A stretch of 64,000 nucleotides of DNA, from positions 1,364,001-1,428,000 of the forward strand of contig NZ_CP092106.1 in assembly GCF_029016485.1 (NCBI RefSeq). The letters run 5' to 3'. The DNA is from Vibrio sp. JC009 (lineage in GTDB: Bacteria; Pseudomonadota; Gammaproteobacteria; Enterobacterales; Vibrionaceae). The position numbers and the translations under genes were made by a program. Below the pieces are notes generated by a model that saw only the letters and a list, made by a program, of their open reading frames with translations, was not told the origin of the DNA and ran no database searches. Shown here piece by piece: positions 9,569 through 18,734 of this stretch. The stretch's first letter is position 1. Each line of letters opens with the position of its first letter.

Positions 9569-9612
9569 TTGTTAATAAACTGTTTCGGGTGTATATTCAA
9601 ACGAGTGTTTGA
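9569..9612 (+). promoter_or_regulatory. Sigma-70 promoter with PsrA-type operator for the psrA-like gene
   Basis: TTGTTA at 9569-9574 and TATATT at 9592-9597 are separated by exactly 17 bp. Starting on the last base of the -10 box is a perfect inverted repeat TCAAAC-GAGT-GTTTGA (9597-9612). Its core CAAAC-N4-GTTTG fits the published PsrA consensus of Pseudomonas (G/C-AAAC-N2-4-GTTT-G/C). A repressor bound here would block the transcription start, consistent with autoregulation by the gene it precedes. Confidence 0.7.
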
Positions 9613-9626
9613 TACGGTTGATTGAA

Positions 9627-10253
9627 ATGGTTCGTGTAAATAAAACAAAAGATAAGATTCTGGATGTCGCTGAGGTTCTCTTTGCGGAGAAGGGCTTCAA
9701 CGATACGTCGCTTCGTGCAATTACCAGTGAAGCGAAAGTGAACCTGGCGTCGGTCAACTATCACTTTGGTGACAAGAAAACGCTGGTAAGAGCGGTAATA
9801 GACAGATATCTGGAGGCGTTTATGCCTGCTGTCGGCGATGAGCTGGTGCAACTGAACCGTCAGGACAGTTACTCAATGAAAGAGGTGTTTGAGTCACTAC
9901 GCCTTCCTTTGCTGAGGCTGGATGAAATACATGCGAATGGCGCAAGCCGGTTTATGTTGTTAATTGGCCGGGGGTATACCGATGTGCAGGGGCATCTGCG
10001 CTGGTTTATTACGACCCGCTACAGTGATGTTCTGAACCTGTTTACAGAAAGTATTAAAAAGGCAAACCCGAACCTGAGCTCAAGCGATCTGTTCTGGCGT
10101 TTGCATTTTACCCTGGGAACCTGTGTATTCACCATGGGCTCAAGCCAGGCGTTGGCTGAAATTGCATTTAATGATTACGGACAGACAGTTGATTCAAATG
10201 TACTTATTGATCAACTGCTTCCCTATCTGGCAGCGGGTGTTGCTGCAGACTAA
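9627..10253 (+). CDS. psrA: TetR-family fatty-acid-responsive regulator, PsrA-like
   Basis: 208 residues from ATG 9627. A longer frame from TTG 9609 would run through the operator, so I reject that start. The N-terminal TetR helix-turn-helix includes ILDVAEVLFAEKGF and the recognition helix LASVNYHFGDKK (about residues 36-47). The C-terminal ligand domain has SSSDLFWRLHFTLG and ends LLPYLAAGVAAD, both close to Pseudomonas PsrA (LELFWRVHFMLG, MVPFLAAGM). PsrA proteins bind long-chain fatty acids or their CoA esters and release beta-oxidation promoters. The context agrees: fadE follows 71 bp downstream on the same strand, then fabV, and the upstream operator matches the PsrA box. Co-transcription with fadE is likely because no terminator is visible between them. 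Confidence 0.8.
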   Translation: MVRVNKTKDKILDVAEVLFAEKGFNDTSLRAITSEAKVNLASVNYHFGDKKTLVRAVIDRYLEAFMPAVGDELVQLNRQDSYSMKEVFESLRLPLLRLDEIHANGASRFMLLIGRGYTDVQGHLRWFITTRYSDVLNLFTESIKKANPNLSSSDLFWRLHFTLGTCVFTMGSSQALAEIAFNDYGQTVDSNVLIDQLLPYLAAGVAAD

Positions 10254-10324
10254 GTAAAGCCGCTTTATAAGAAAACAATAAGGAAGCGCTATAGAAAACA
10301 GTACGCTACAAAAGGATTGAAATT

Positions 10325-12607
10325 ATGTGCTCTCTAAGACGGAAATGGGTTAGTGACCCTGCATTTAAGATGTTCAAAAAGGTACTGCCACCGCTTTCTA
10401 CCACAGAGAAGGAAGCAATGGAGGCAGGAAGTGTCTGGTGGGACGGTGAACTGTTTTCCGGCTCTCCGGACTGGCAAACTCTGCATCATTATCCAAAGCC
10501 AGCCCTGACCGAAGAAGAGCAATCCTTTATCGACAATGAAGTGGAAACACTCCTGGATATGCTGGACGACTATCAGATAGTTCAGAAGGACCGGGATCTG
10601 CCCAAAGAGGCCTGGGACTATATCCTGAAAGAGCGTTTTTTTTCTCTGATTATTCCGAAGGAGTACGGTGGCAGACAGTTTTCCTCTTATGCCAATTCCA
10701 CCATTGTTGCCAAGATAGCAACCCGAAGTAACAGCGCCGGGGTGACGGTGATGGTTCCTAACTCCCTGGGGCCGGGTGAACTGATCACCCACTATGGTAC
10801 ACAAGAGCAAAAAGATTACTGGTTACCGCGTTTAGCTGACGGTACAGAGATCCCCTGTTTTGCATTAACCGGTCCTGAGGCGGGTTCCGATGCGGGTAGT
10901 ATTCCGGATGCAGGTGTGGTCTGTATGGGAATGCACGAGGGTAAAGAGGTGCTGGGTATGCGGGTTAGCTGGAACAAGCGTTATATCACCCTGGCTCCGG
11001 TGGCAACGGTTCTTGGTCTGGCTTTTAAGCTGCAGGATCCCGATGGGTTACTAGGCGGTGAAACTGATTTAGGCATTACCTGCGCACTGATCCCAGCCAA
11101 TCATCATGGAGTTGAAATTGGTGAGCGTCATGACCCGCTGGGACTGGCCTTTATGAATGGCCCGACTCGGGGGGAAGATGTTTTTATCCCGATGGACTGG
11201 GTTATTGGCGGTCAGGAATACGTGGGTAAAGGCTGGCGTATGCTGGTTGAATGCCTGTCAGCAGGGCGGGGTATTTCACTGCCTGCAATGGGGGCGGCAA
11301 CCGGACATCTGACTGCACGCACTACCGGAGCATATGCCTATGTGCGCAAGCAGTTTGGCGTCTCTATTGGTAAATTTGAAGGTGTTGCTGAGGCTCTGGG
11401 AAGGATCGGCGGATTTACTTACCTTCTGGAAGCAACCAGAACCCTCACCACGACAGCTCTGGATCTGAAGGAGAAGCCGGGAATAGTCACCGCCATTGCC
11501 AAATATCATATGACGGAAATGGCGCGGCAGATCCTGAATGACTCCATGGATATCCACGCAGGCCGGGGCATCCAGCAGGGGCCAATGAATTATCTGGTAA
11601 ACTTCTATATCGGTATTCCTGTGGCAATTACCGTGGAAGGGGCGAATATTCTCACCCGTAATCTGATGATTTTTGGTCAGGGAGCGACCCGCTGTCACCC
11701 ATATGTTCTCAGGGAGATGGAAACGGCAGTAAACCCGGACTCAGAGCAGGGCGCGAAAGAGTTTGACGAATTGCTGTTTAAGCATATCGGTCACGCTTCT
11801 AAAAATGGCTTGGGTGCTTTGATGGCAGGTATTAGCGGCTCTGCGTTTATTCGCTCACCTATGAGCGGTGTGACAAAGAGATACTATAAAGATTTAACCA
11901 GATTAAGCCGTGCACTGGCCGTCAGTGCTGATGTGGCAATGGGCACCTTAGGTGGAAATCTTAAGCGTAAAGAGATGATTTCAGCCAGATTTGGTGATGT
12001 GCTCAGTTATCTGTACATGGCTTCTGCCGTTCTGAAGAAATATGAAGACGATGGCAGGCAGCAGGGCGATCTGGACTATGTTCACTATGCAATGCAGCAC
12101 TGTACCCATAACGCGGCTAAAGCACTTTCCGAGGCATACAGTAACTTCCCGGGCAAAGCCGCAGGTTATCTGCTTCGCTTTGTTGCCTTCCCGCTGGGAA
12201 ATCACTTTAACAAGCCATCGGACTATCTGTCGGTAAGAATTGCTGAGAGTATGATGACGCCGGGGGCACAAAGGAATCGCTTAACACATCTGTGCTATGT
12301 CAGTAACAGAGAAAGCGATCCTGTCGGTCTTATGGAAAGCGCCTTTATTAAGATGCATGAAGTGAAAGGGCTTGAGCGCAAACTGGTTCAGGCGGCAAAA
12401 GATGGAAAAGTGGTCCGTAAAGGCCTGTTAGCGGACAGGTTGCAACAGGCTCTGGAAGCGGGTGTATTGACTGAGCAGGAGGTTGCCAAAATCCAGGCTG
12501 CAGAAGCATTGCGGATTAAAGCGGTTCAGGTTGACCACTTCAGCCATGACTTTTCTGAAGTTCTGACCAATAAGAGCTCTCCAGAGATCCAACCACTTCA
12601 AAATTAA
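10325..12607 (+). CDS. fadE: Acyl-CoA dehydrogenase FadE (beta-oxidation, first step)
   Basis: 760 residues, homologous to E. coli FadE (814). It oxidises acyl-CoA to trans-2-enoyl-CoA using FAD. Visible signatures are the acyl-CoA dehydrogenase N domain with VPNSLGPGELI and YGTQEQKDYWLPRLADG, the FAD-binding stretch CFALTGPEAGSDAG, and EGANILTRNLMIFGQGA near residue 438. An extra C-terminal DUF1974 domain is specific to the FadE subfamily. Alignment from memory shows that the start (MCSLRRKWVSDP) corresponds to residue ~55 of the E. coli protein, so the N-terminal membrane segment is missing. An in-frame TAG at 10292 excludes a longer version. AAAGGATTG precedes the ATG. Located directly after the psrA-like regulator. 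Confidence 0.93.
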   Translation: MCSLRRKWVSDPAFKMFKKVLPPLSTTEKEAMEAGSVWWDGELFSGSPDWQTLHHYPKPALTEEEQSFIDNEVETLLDMLDDYQIVQKDRDLPKEAWDYILKERFFSLIIPKEYGGRQFSSYANSTIVAKIATRSNSAGVTVMVPNSLGPGELITHYGTQEQKDYWLPRLADGTEIPCFALTGPEAGSDAGSIPDAGVVCMGMHEGKEVLGMRVSWNKRYITLAPVATVLGLAFKLQDPDGLLGGETDLGITCALIPANHHGVEIGERHDPLGLAFMNGPTRGEDVFIPMDWVIGGQEYVGKGWRMLVECLSAGRGISLPAMGAATGHLTARTTGAYAYVRKQFGVSIGKFEGVAEALGRIGGFTYLLEATRTLTTTALDLKEKPGIVTAIAKYHMTEMARQILNDSMDIHAGRGIQQGPMNYLVNFYIGIPVAITVEGANILTRNLMIFGQGATRCHPYVLREMETAVNPDSEQGAKEFDELLFKHIGHASKNGLGALMAGISGSAFIRSPMSGVTKRYYKDLTRLSRALAVSADVAMGTLGGNLKRKEMISARFGDVLSYLYMASAVLKKYEDDGRQQGDLDYVHYAMQHCTHNAAKALSEAYSNFPGKAAGYLLRFVAFPLGNHFNKPSDYLSVRIAESMMTPGAQRNRLTHLCYVSNRESDPVGLMESAFIKMHEVKGLERKLVQAAKDGKVVRKGLLADRLQQALEAGVLTEQEVAKIQAAEALRIKAVQVDHFSHDFSEVLTNKSSPEIQPLQN

Positions 12608-12684
12608 TAGTAAATTCAAAAAAACTGGGTGCGAACTCCGGCTGAAAACTTTATCCTACAGGGGTTTTATTAAGGAAGCTGAAT

Positions 12685-13887
12685 ATGATCATCAAACCTA
12701 GAATTCGTGGATTTATCTGTACCACAACACATCCAGTTGGTTGTGAAGCAAACGTAAAAGAACAAATCGCTTATACAAAAGCTCAGGGACCAATCAAAAA
12801 CGCACCTAAGCGCGTGCTGGTTGTTGGCTCATCAAGTGGCTACGGTCTCTCTTCCCGTATCGCAGCTGCGTTTGGTGGTGGTGCCTCTACAATCGGTGTT
12901 TTCTTTGAAAAAGCAGGTACAGAGAAAAAAACAGGAACAGCAGGTTTCTACAATGCGGCAGCATTTGACAAACTGGCGCATGAAGAAGGCCTTTACGCAA
13001 AAAGCTTAAATGGTGATGCTTTCTCAAACGAAGCGAAGCAAAAAACCATCGAACTTATTAAAGAAGACCTTGGCCAGATTGATATGGTGGTTTACTCGCT
13101 GGCTTCACCAGTGCGTAAAATGCCTGAAACCGGCGAAGTCATTCGTTCTTCACTGAAGCCTATCGGTGAAACTTATACTTCAACAGCGGTTGATACCAAC
13201 AAAGACGTTATCATCGAAGCAAGTGTTGAGCCAGCAACCGAGCAGGAAATTAATGACACTGTAACGGTAATGGGCGGCGAAGACTGGGAGCTGTGGATTA
13301 ACGCTCTGTCTGAAGCTGGCGTACTGGCTGACGGCTGTAAAACTGTAGCATACAGCTACATCGGTACTGAGCTGACCTGGCCTATCTACTGGGACGGCGC
13401 GCTTGGTAAAGCGAAAATGGATCTGGACCGTGCATCAGAAGCACTAAACAGCAAGCTTGAAGCAACAGGTGGCAGCGCCAACGTTGCTGTACTTAAGTCT
13501 GTTGTGACTCAGGCAAGTTCTGCAATTCCGGTAATGCCGCTGTATATCGCAATGGTATTTAAGAAAATGCGTGAAGAGGGTGTACACGAAGGCTGCATGG
13601 AGCAGATCTTCCGTATGTTCAGCCAGCGCCTGTACAAAGAAGACGGTTCAGCAGCAGAGGTTGATGATAATAACCGTCTGCGTCTTGATGACTGGGAACT
13701 TCGCGACGATATCCAGGAGCACTGTCAGAAGCTATGGCCTCAAATCACCACTGAAAACCTGAAAGAACTGACTGATTACGTTGATTATAAGGAAGAGTTC
13801 CTGAAGCTGTTCGGTTTCGGCGTTGAAGGTGTTGACTACGAAGCGGATGTAAGTCCAGCTGTTGAGTTTGATGTTATTGATATCTAA
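12685..13887 (+). CDS. fabV: Trans-2-enoyl-ACP/CoA reductase FabV
   Basis: 400 residues, the standard FabV length. It reduces the enoyl intermediate with NADH in the last step of each fatty-acid elongation cycle and is naturally insensitive to triclosan. Visible signatures: start [20 protein letters not shown], nucleotide-binding [17 protein letters not shown] at 48-64, and the catalytic pair Tyr235 and Lys244 (Y-x8-K), the spacing that separates FabV from FabI (Y-x6-K). The ribosome-binding site AAGGAAG is 7-8 nt before ATG 12685. It follows fadE by 77 bp with no clear terminator. Its neighbours place fatty-acid breakdown and synthesis genes side by side, with the PsrA-like regulator upstream. 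Confidence 0.96.
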   Translation: MIIKPRIRGFICTTTHPVGCEANVKEQIAYTKAQGPIKNAPKRVLVVGSSSGYGLSSRIAAAFGGGASTIGVFFEKAGTEKKTGTAGFYNAAAFDKLAHEEGLYAKSLNGDAFSNEAKQKTIELIKEDLGQIDMVVYSLASPVRKMPETGEVIRSSLKPIGETYTSTAVDTNKDVIIEASVEPATEQEINDTVTVMGGEDWELWINALSEAGVLADGCKTVAYSYIGTELTWPIYWDGALGKAKMDLDRASEALNSKLEATGGSANVAVLKSVVTQASSAIPVMPLYIAMVFKKMREEGVHEGCMEQIFRMFSQRLYKEDGSAAEVDDNNRLRLDDWELRDDIQEHCQKLWPQITTENLKELTDYVDYKEEFLKLFGFGVEGVDYEADVSPAVEFDVIDI

Positions 13888-13904
13888 ATAATTTCTCAAC
13901 TCAC

Positions 13905-13928
13905 CCTCGTTCCCGCGTGGGAACGAGG
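13905..13928. repeat. REP-like palindrome, copy 1, acting as terminator between fabV and ybjL
   Basis: Perfect 10-bp stem CCTCGTTCCC / GGGAACGAGG around the loop GCGT. It has the same core (CTCGTTCCC...GGGAACGAG) as the palindromes at 30679 and at both sides of the insertion sequence at 60 kb. It lies between two convergent genes and is the only hairpin there, so it probably ends both transcripts. Confidence 0.75.
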
Positions 13929-13939
13929 TATGACAGAAA

Positions 13940-15622
13940 TTAACTCAGAATAATCAACAAAGTACCAGCGAGAGTCATCAGAATATTAGCGATAGCATAA
14001 GTACCCGCGTATCCAAGAGCCGGGATGGTTGAGCGGGCATATTCGTTCACAATATCCATCGCCGGAGCACAGGTTCTTGCACCGATAATCGCACCAAACA
14101 GAAGTGCTTTGTTCATCTTAAACAGGTAAGCACCAACAACAAAGGCCAGAAACACCGGTAGTACACTGACCAGTAATCCAACCAGTACGATCTGCAGACC
14201 CACTTCGCTCAGATAACTAAACAGGTTTCCGCCTGCGCTGAGCCCGATACCTGCCATAAAAAACATAAGCCCGAGATCTTTAACAATGTTCAGTGCGCCC
14301 TGAGGGACATAACCGAAAGTAGGGTGGTTAGCTCGCAAAAAGCCCAGGGTAATGCCAGCCAGAAGAAGGCCAACAGCGTTACCCAGTCCGAAGGTGACCT
14401 GACCGAATGTCATGGTAATCAGACCAAACAGCATGCCAAGAATAAAGAAGCTACAGAAGGCAAGAAGGTCAGCCATCTGGCTGTGAATGGAGATAAAACC
14501 AATTCGTTCCGCAAGGCCCAGTACACGGCTCTTTTCGCCACTGACCTGAAGAATATCACCCTTGGAAAGGATGATATCGTGATCCATCGGCATTTCTATC
14601 TGAGCACGGACAACGCGGTTAAGGAAACAGCCGTATTCCGAAAGGTTTAGATCGGACAATTTTTTGCCAGCGATACTGTCACTTTTTACTACTATCTCTT
14701 CTTCTACAATTCGCAGGTCGAGCAGGTTACGGTCAAACACCTCTTTGCCGTTTCTAAAGCTTGGATCCAACCGGGCGTGGCTGTCAGGGTAGCCAACAAG
14801 TGCGATTTCATCACCTTCCTGCAGAATGGCATCACCGTCGGGATGGGCAAGAATACCGTTACGGCGTACCCGTTCAATATAACAACCTGTCTGGCGGTAG
14901 ATACCCAGTTCACGCAGGTTCTTACCGTCAATCCAGTTAATCAGCTCCGGGCCGATGCGGTATGCGCGGATGATAGGCAGGTAAACCTTGCGCTGGCCTG
15001 CATCACCGATACCGCGCTCTTTTGCTATCTGCTCTGCGCTGTCATGCAGATTTTCTTTTTGCATTTTAGGCAGCAGTTTGGCGAACAGAATCATACTGAT
15101 AAGGCCGACAAGGTAGGAGATAGCGTAGCCAACGGACAGGTTCTGAATAACCGTGTCCATACTCATGCCTCTTGGCATGGTTGCCAGTCCTGAGTTAAGT
15201 GCATCCTGAGCACCAACAAGTACAGGCGTTGCGGTGAGCGCACCAGCCATCACACCGGCTGCCAGGCCATAATCCAGTCCCAGATAGTGACTGGTAAAAT
15301 AGGTAAGGCTGATTGCGGAGACAAGCACAATCAGGCTGAGAAGAAAGTAGTGTTTGCCGTCGCGAAAGAAGATACCAAAAAAGTTTGGCCCGGCTTCAAT
15401 GCCGACACAGTATATAAAGAGCATAAAGCCAATGGTGAGCGCCTCGGTACTAAAGGTAAAACCCAGGTTACCCATGACAAGAGCAGTGATAAGAACACCG
15501 ATGGAATTACCAAGTTGAAAGCTACCGAAACGGACTTTACCGATAGCAAGGCCCAGTGCCAGTACGACGAAGATTAGCAGTATTGGGTTCTGTTCTAGTA
15601 ACAGGACAACATCAATATTCAC
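13940..15622 (-). CDS. ybjL: Putative transporter YbjL (AspT/YidE-type, two TrkA-C domains)
   Basis: 560 residues (E. coli YbjL 561) and very similar at the start: a hydrophobic half, then two cytoplasmic RCK/TrkA-C domains at about 205-295 and 300-375, then a second membrane half. [18 protein letters not shown] and [14 protein letters not shown] near the two half-ends are the AspT-family repeats. The family includes the aspartate:alanine exchanger AspT, but the substrate of YbjL is not known. The GTG start at 15622 gives MNIDVVLLL, matching the E. coli N terminus MNINVAELL. It is downstream of grxA on the same strand but separated by a terminator. Inner-membrane location. Confidence 0.9.
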   Translation of the reverse strand: MNIDVVLLLEQNPILLIFVVLALGLAIGKVRFGSFQLGNSIGVLITALVMGNLGFTFSTEALTIGFMLFIYCVGIEAGPNFFGIFFRDGKHYFLLSLIVLVSAISLTYFTSHYLGLDYGLAAGVMAGALTATPVLVGAQDALNSGLATMPRGMSMDTVIQNLSVGYAISYLVGLISMILFAKLLPKMQKENLHDSAEQIAKERGIGDAGQRKVYLPIIRAYRIGPELINWIDGKNLRELGIYRQTGCYIERVRRNGILAHPDGDAILQEGDEIALVGYPDSHARLDPSFRNGKEVFDRNLLDLRIVEEEIVVKSDSIAGKKLSDLNLSEYGCFLNRVVRAQIEMPMDHDIILSKGDILQVSGEKSRVLGLAERIGFISIHSQMADLLAFCSFFILGMLFGLITMTFGQVTFGLGNAVGLLLAGITLGFLRANHPTFGYVPQGALNIVKDLGLMFFMAGIGLSAGGNLFSYLSEVGLQIVLVGLLVSVLPVFLAFVVGAYLFKMNKALLFGAIIGARTCAPAMDIVNEYARSTIPALGYAGTYAIANILMTLAGTLLIILS

Positions 15623-15752
15623 AGTTTTAGCTCGACAAAAACTTATTGCGATTGAAAGGGGGATTTCCTACAAATTGTATAGGAATAAAATGAAAAGATA
15701 AGTGAAAATTTATCTTTTTTTCATCGGATTGCCGATTTTTAATCAGGAAATA

Positions 15753-15778
15753 AAAAAGCCCGCAAAATGCGAGCTTCT
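15753..15778 (-). terminator. Intrinsic terminator of grxA
   Basis: Read on the minus strand, AAGCTCGC-ATTTT-GCGGGCTT forms an 8-bp stem with one G-T wobble, directly followed by TTTTTT. It lies just after the grxA stop codon. Confidence 0.8.
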
Positions 15779-15797
15779 TGATGATTCCAGCCTGTTA

Positions 15798-16061
15798 TTA
15801 ACCAAACAGATTCAGGTTTTCTTTTGCGTAGGCTTCAAACTCAGTGCAGCCGCCAACGTGCTCCTGATCGATGAAAATCTGAGGCACGGTTTCAACCGGC
15901 TTACCAACGGTTTTTTCAAGGTCGGCTTTTGAAATACCTTCAGCGTGAATATCGACATAGCGATAGTTAAAATCGTCACGCTCTTCTTTTAGCTTATCAG
16001 CGATATCTTTTGCACGGACACAGAACGGACAGCCAGGACGACCAAAAATAACAACGAACAT
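15798..16061 (-). CDS. grxA: Glutaredoxin 1 (GrxA)
   Basis: 87 residues, the normal length for GrxA (E. coli 85). The dithiol active site CPFC is at residues 11-14. The glutathione-binding TVPQIFID (cis-Pro) is near 58-65, and GGCTEFEAY near 69-77. It reduces ribonucleotide reductase and other disulfides with glutathione in the cytoplasm. AAGG lies upstream of ATG 16061. It has its own terminator before ybjL. Class Ia RNR is its classical partner, but the only RNR in this window is class II (nrdJ). Confidence 0.96.
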   Translation of the reverse strand: MFVVIFGRPGCPFCVRAKDIADKLKEERDDFNYRYVDIHAEGISKADLEKTVGKPVETVPQIFIDQEHVGGCTEFEAYAKENLNLFG

Positions 16062-16286
16062 ATTGAGTAACCTTACTTTCTTAATTGATTATGGGGTTAT
16101 TCTGCCTTAAAGCTCCGGGAGTGTGAAGTAATTAGTGTGATAGGTAAAATCTATGGAAACTTGTTGAGTTAAGGATGGGTATTTCCTTTCTTTCAGCGTG
16201 GTCTTTTACAAACCGGTAATCTACTAATATATTTATTTATATTGTGTGATGTTAAGTCAAAGAATTTCTGAGCTTAGGGGTTCCTT

Positions 16287-17495
16287 ATGTTTCAATTTAT
16301 GACTTCAACAAGAATCGTGTTTGGTGAAGGCGCGCTGGCAACTTCGCTCTCTACTTTAAATCAGTTTGGATACAGCGTTCTGCTGGTAACCGGAAAAGCC
16401 CAGGAAAGAGCTCAGCCTCTGCTGAGTTACTTAAACAGCCAGAATATGCGCTATCAGCATGTTTCTGTGTCCGGTGAACCCAATATCGCCATGATAGAAG
16501 AAACTGCGGTGGTAGGCCGTAAGTTTAAGCCGGATATGGTGGTAGCGATTGGTGGTGGTAGTGTGATTGATACGGGTAAAGCACTGGCTGGTATTATCAC
16601 CAACTTTGGCAACGTATATGACTATGTGGATGTAATAGGCCGGAGTGTTCCATTAAAGACTAAGCCTCTGCCATTTATCGCAATACCAACAACAGCAGGA
16701 ACCGGTTCAGAGGTTTCCAATAAAGCGGTCCTGCGTTCCGGGCAGGATATGGTAAAAATCAGCCTCAGAAGCACACTGATATTGCCTGATCTGGCCATTG
16801 TTGACCCGACTTTAACTTATGAAATGCCGCTGGAGCAGTCTGCCAGAGGGGTATTTGAAACCTTTTCTCATCTGATGGAAGCCTACGTTTGTGGTGACCC
16901 AAATCCTCTTACCGATATGATTTGCGAGGAAGGGTTGGGCAGACTGGCAGGCTCTGTCATTCCTGCCTGTATCAACGATGACAAAAAGGCCCGCTCAGAT
17001 TTAGCATTTGCAGCCATGTTAGGCGGGATGGCTTCTTCCAATGCCAAGCTGGGTGCAGCGCATGGCCTTGCATCTTCTTTGGCCGGTAAGATGATGGTAC
17101 CGCACGGCAATATTATTAGCAGACTGGTTCCTTATGTAATGAGGGAAAATATTGAAGCTGCGCGCCTTGCTGGGCGAGGGGATATTCTTTCTCGCTACAA
17201 AAGGCTATCGCAAATTATGCTGCAGAAGGAGAATGTGGCGGAAGATGAATGTATCACCTGGGTGCAATCGACTCTGGATCGATTGAAAATGCCTAAGCTG
17301 ACGGAGTTTGGATTGTGCGAGTTTTCTTTTTCAGACATTGCCCGCGATGCATTACACACCTATTCCATCAAAGGGAATCCGTTGCCTCTGAATAAAGAGC
17401 GTCTGGTGTATATCCTTGAACAGGTGTGTGCCTGTGGTAAGCAGAGTGAAGGTATTGCCGGGTTTGGTATGACAGGAATGGATATTAAGGACTGA
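16287..17495 (+). CDS. Iron-containing alcohol dehydrogenase (group III) with variant metal-site residues
   Basis: 402 residues, full length for PF00465. The NAD(P)-binding GGGSVIDTGKA is at 89-99 and PTTAGTGSEVSNKAV at 134-148. By alignment with FucO the metal ligands should be Asp196, His200, His263 and His277. Here they read Glu191 (in FETFSHLMEAY), His195, His259 and His273, so the first ligand is Glu instead of Asp. The residue corresponding to His267, implicated in proton transfer, is Ser263. The overall fold is clear but chemistry or metal may differ from fermentative ADHs. Substrate unknown; these enzymes reduce aldehydes or oxidise alcohols. It stands alone, convergent with hexR. ATG 16287 follows GAGCTTAGGGGTTCC. 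Confidence 0.85.
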   Translation: MFQFMTSTRIVFGEGALATSLSTLNQFGYSVLLVTGKAQERAQPLLSYLNSQNMRYQHVSVSGEPNIAMIEETAVVGRKFKPDMVVAIGGGSVIDTGKALAGIITNFGNVYDYVDVIGRSVPLKTKPLPFIAIPTTAGTGSEVSNKAVLRSGQDMVKISLRSTLILPDLAIVDPTLTYEMPLEQSARGVFETFSHLMEAYVCGDPNPLTDMICEEGLGRLAGSVIPACINDDKKARSDLAFAAMLGGMASSNAKLGAAHGLASSLAGKMMVPHGNIISRLVPYVMRENIEAARLAGRGDILSRYKRLSQIMLQKENVAEDECITWVQSTLDRLKMPKLTEFGLCEFSFSDIARDALHTYSIKGNPLPLNKERLVYILEQVCACGKQSEGIAGFGMTGMDIKD

Positions 17496-17507
17496 CCGAA
17501 ATAAAAA

Positions 17508-17529
17508 AGGGGACGAATCGTCGTCCCCT
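17508..17529. terminator. Terminator between the alcohol dehydrogenase gene and hexR
   Basis: Perfect 9-bp stem AGGGGACGA / TCGTCCCCT with loop ATCG. An A-run precedes it, giving a T-run on the minus strand, so it is the main terminator of hexR and probably also ends the convergent plus-strand gene. Confidence 0.85.
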
Positions 17530-17550
17530 CTGTCTGCTATTCAGCGAAAA

Positions 17551-18405
17551 TCAGTACTGAGTGATCTTATCGTATCTTGAATCTTTCAGTGCTTCTTTCA
17601 CACGCTTCAGGTTTTCTCTGAAACTTGAGCCCCGACGCAGTGTAAAGCCTGTAGCCAGTACGTCGATAACCGTCATCTGAACCACACGGCTTGCCATCGG
17701 CATGTAGACATCGGTATCTTCCGGCACATCCAGGGTAATAGACAAGGAAGCTGCTTTATCCAGTGGCGAGTCTTTAGCTGTAATGGCAATAACTGTAGCG
17801 CCATTTTCACGTCCCAGATTAGCCACTTCAACCATGCTCTTGGTTCTGCCTGTGTGGGAGATAAGCACGATAACATCATTGTCGGTACAGTTGATGCAGC
17901 TCATACGCTGCATAACAATATCTTCAAAGCAGGCGATTGGGATATTAAAGCGGATAAACTTATTCTGAGCGTCTTTTGCCACAGCAGAAGAGGCGCCAAG
18001 GCCGAAGAATGAGATACGCTTTGCCTGAGTCAGCAGATCTACAGCGCGGTTTACCTGCACGGCATCCAGACTGTTTTTCGCTACATCAAGACAAGCCATG
18101 GTGGACTCAAAAATCTTGTGGGTGTAAGCATCCGGTCCGTCGTCTTCTTCCACATTTCTGTTTACGTAAGGCGTGCCGTTTGCAAGGCTCTGGGCCAGAT
18201 GCAGTTTAAAGTCAGGGAAACCCTTGGTATCCAGTCTGCGACAGAAACGGTTTACCGTCGGTTCACTCACATCCGCCATTTTCGCCAGTGTGGCGATGCT
18301 GGAGTGGATAGCTGTCTGGGGAGAAGTCATGATAACTTCGGCAACTTTACGTTCCGACTTACTAAAGTTATCAAGGCTTTTCTGAATCTTATCTAAAATA
18401 TTCAT
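17551..18405 (-). CDS. hexR: RpiR-family regulator HexR of central carbon metabolism
   Basis: 284 residues from ATG 18405 (MNILDKIQ, matching E. coli MNMLEKIQ); the longer frame from TTG 18420 is less likely. The N-terminal RpiR helix-turn-helix contains SKSERKVAEVI and SEPTVNRFCRRL (about 48-59). The C-terminal SIS sugar-phosphate domain carries FFGLGASSAVAKDAQ and LISHTGRTK. FPDFKLHLAQSLANGTPYVNRNV is nearly identical to E. coli HexR. HexR binds 2-keto-3-deoxy-6-phosphogluconate and controls Entner-Doudoroff, glycolytic and gluconeogenic genes. I saw no clear HexR operator in its own upstream region. Transcribed alone, ending at the 17508 stem-loop. Confidence 0.93.
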   Translation of the reverse strand: MNILDKIQKSLDNFSKSERKVAEVIMTSPQTAIHSSIATLAKMADVSEPTVNRFCRRLDTKGFPDFKLHLAQSLANGTPYVNRNVEEDDGPDAYTHKIFESTMACLDVAKNSLDAVQVNRAVDLLTQAKRISFFGLGASSAVAKDAQNKFIRFNIPIACFEDIVMQRMSCINCTDNDVIVLISHTGRTKSMVEVANLGRENGATVIAITAKDSPLDKAASLSITLDVPEDTDVYMPMASRVVQMTVIDVLATGFTLRRGSSFRENLKRVKEALKDSRYDKITQY

Positions 18406-18734
18406 AGTACTAATAGTCAATGCTTACATTAAGCTCATTTATCATTGCATTCTGATGGTAGTCTTTATTGTCATTATAGGACTGCCTTCAATCCGGAGAC
18501 ACAATGAACTACTAAATTAAAATGAGTATAAACCCAAGTAATCGTTTGGAAAAAACAAAAGGTGAGAATTCGGGTTTTTCTTCACCAGAATATGACAAAG
18601 TTCAAACAAAGTTTCAGTTTGGAAAACTCAAAATCCGATAACAGGCGAAAAATGCAGCGGTTTTGCCGCTGCTTTGATTTGATAGTTACAGAAAAAAGAA
18701 AGAAATTTACAAACCGTCTGGAAGAAACCTATCT
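18406..18734. other. Intergenic region between hexR and panP
   Basis: About 330 bp, A/T-rich, with no plausible gene. It should hold the leftward hexR promoter at its left side. At its right side is the panP terminator (18654-18672). No other repeat or operator was recognised. Confidence 0.5.
18654..18672 (-). terminator. Intrinsic terminator of panP
   Basis: Stem GCAGCGG (18654-18660) / CCGCTGC (18666-18672) with a 5-nt loop. On the minus strand it is followed by ATTTTT. It lies about 60 bp past the panP stop codon. Confidence 0.7.

Noticed and set aside
9609..9626. Start of the psrA-like gene at TTG 9609
   Set aside because: Would place the operator and transcription start inside the coding region; ATG 9627 gives the normal TetR N terminus.
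16236..16262. CRP site (TGTGA-N6-TCACA) upstream of the alcohol dehydrogenase
   Set aside because: TGTGATGTTAAGTCAAA has the wrong spacing and only one good half-site.
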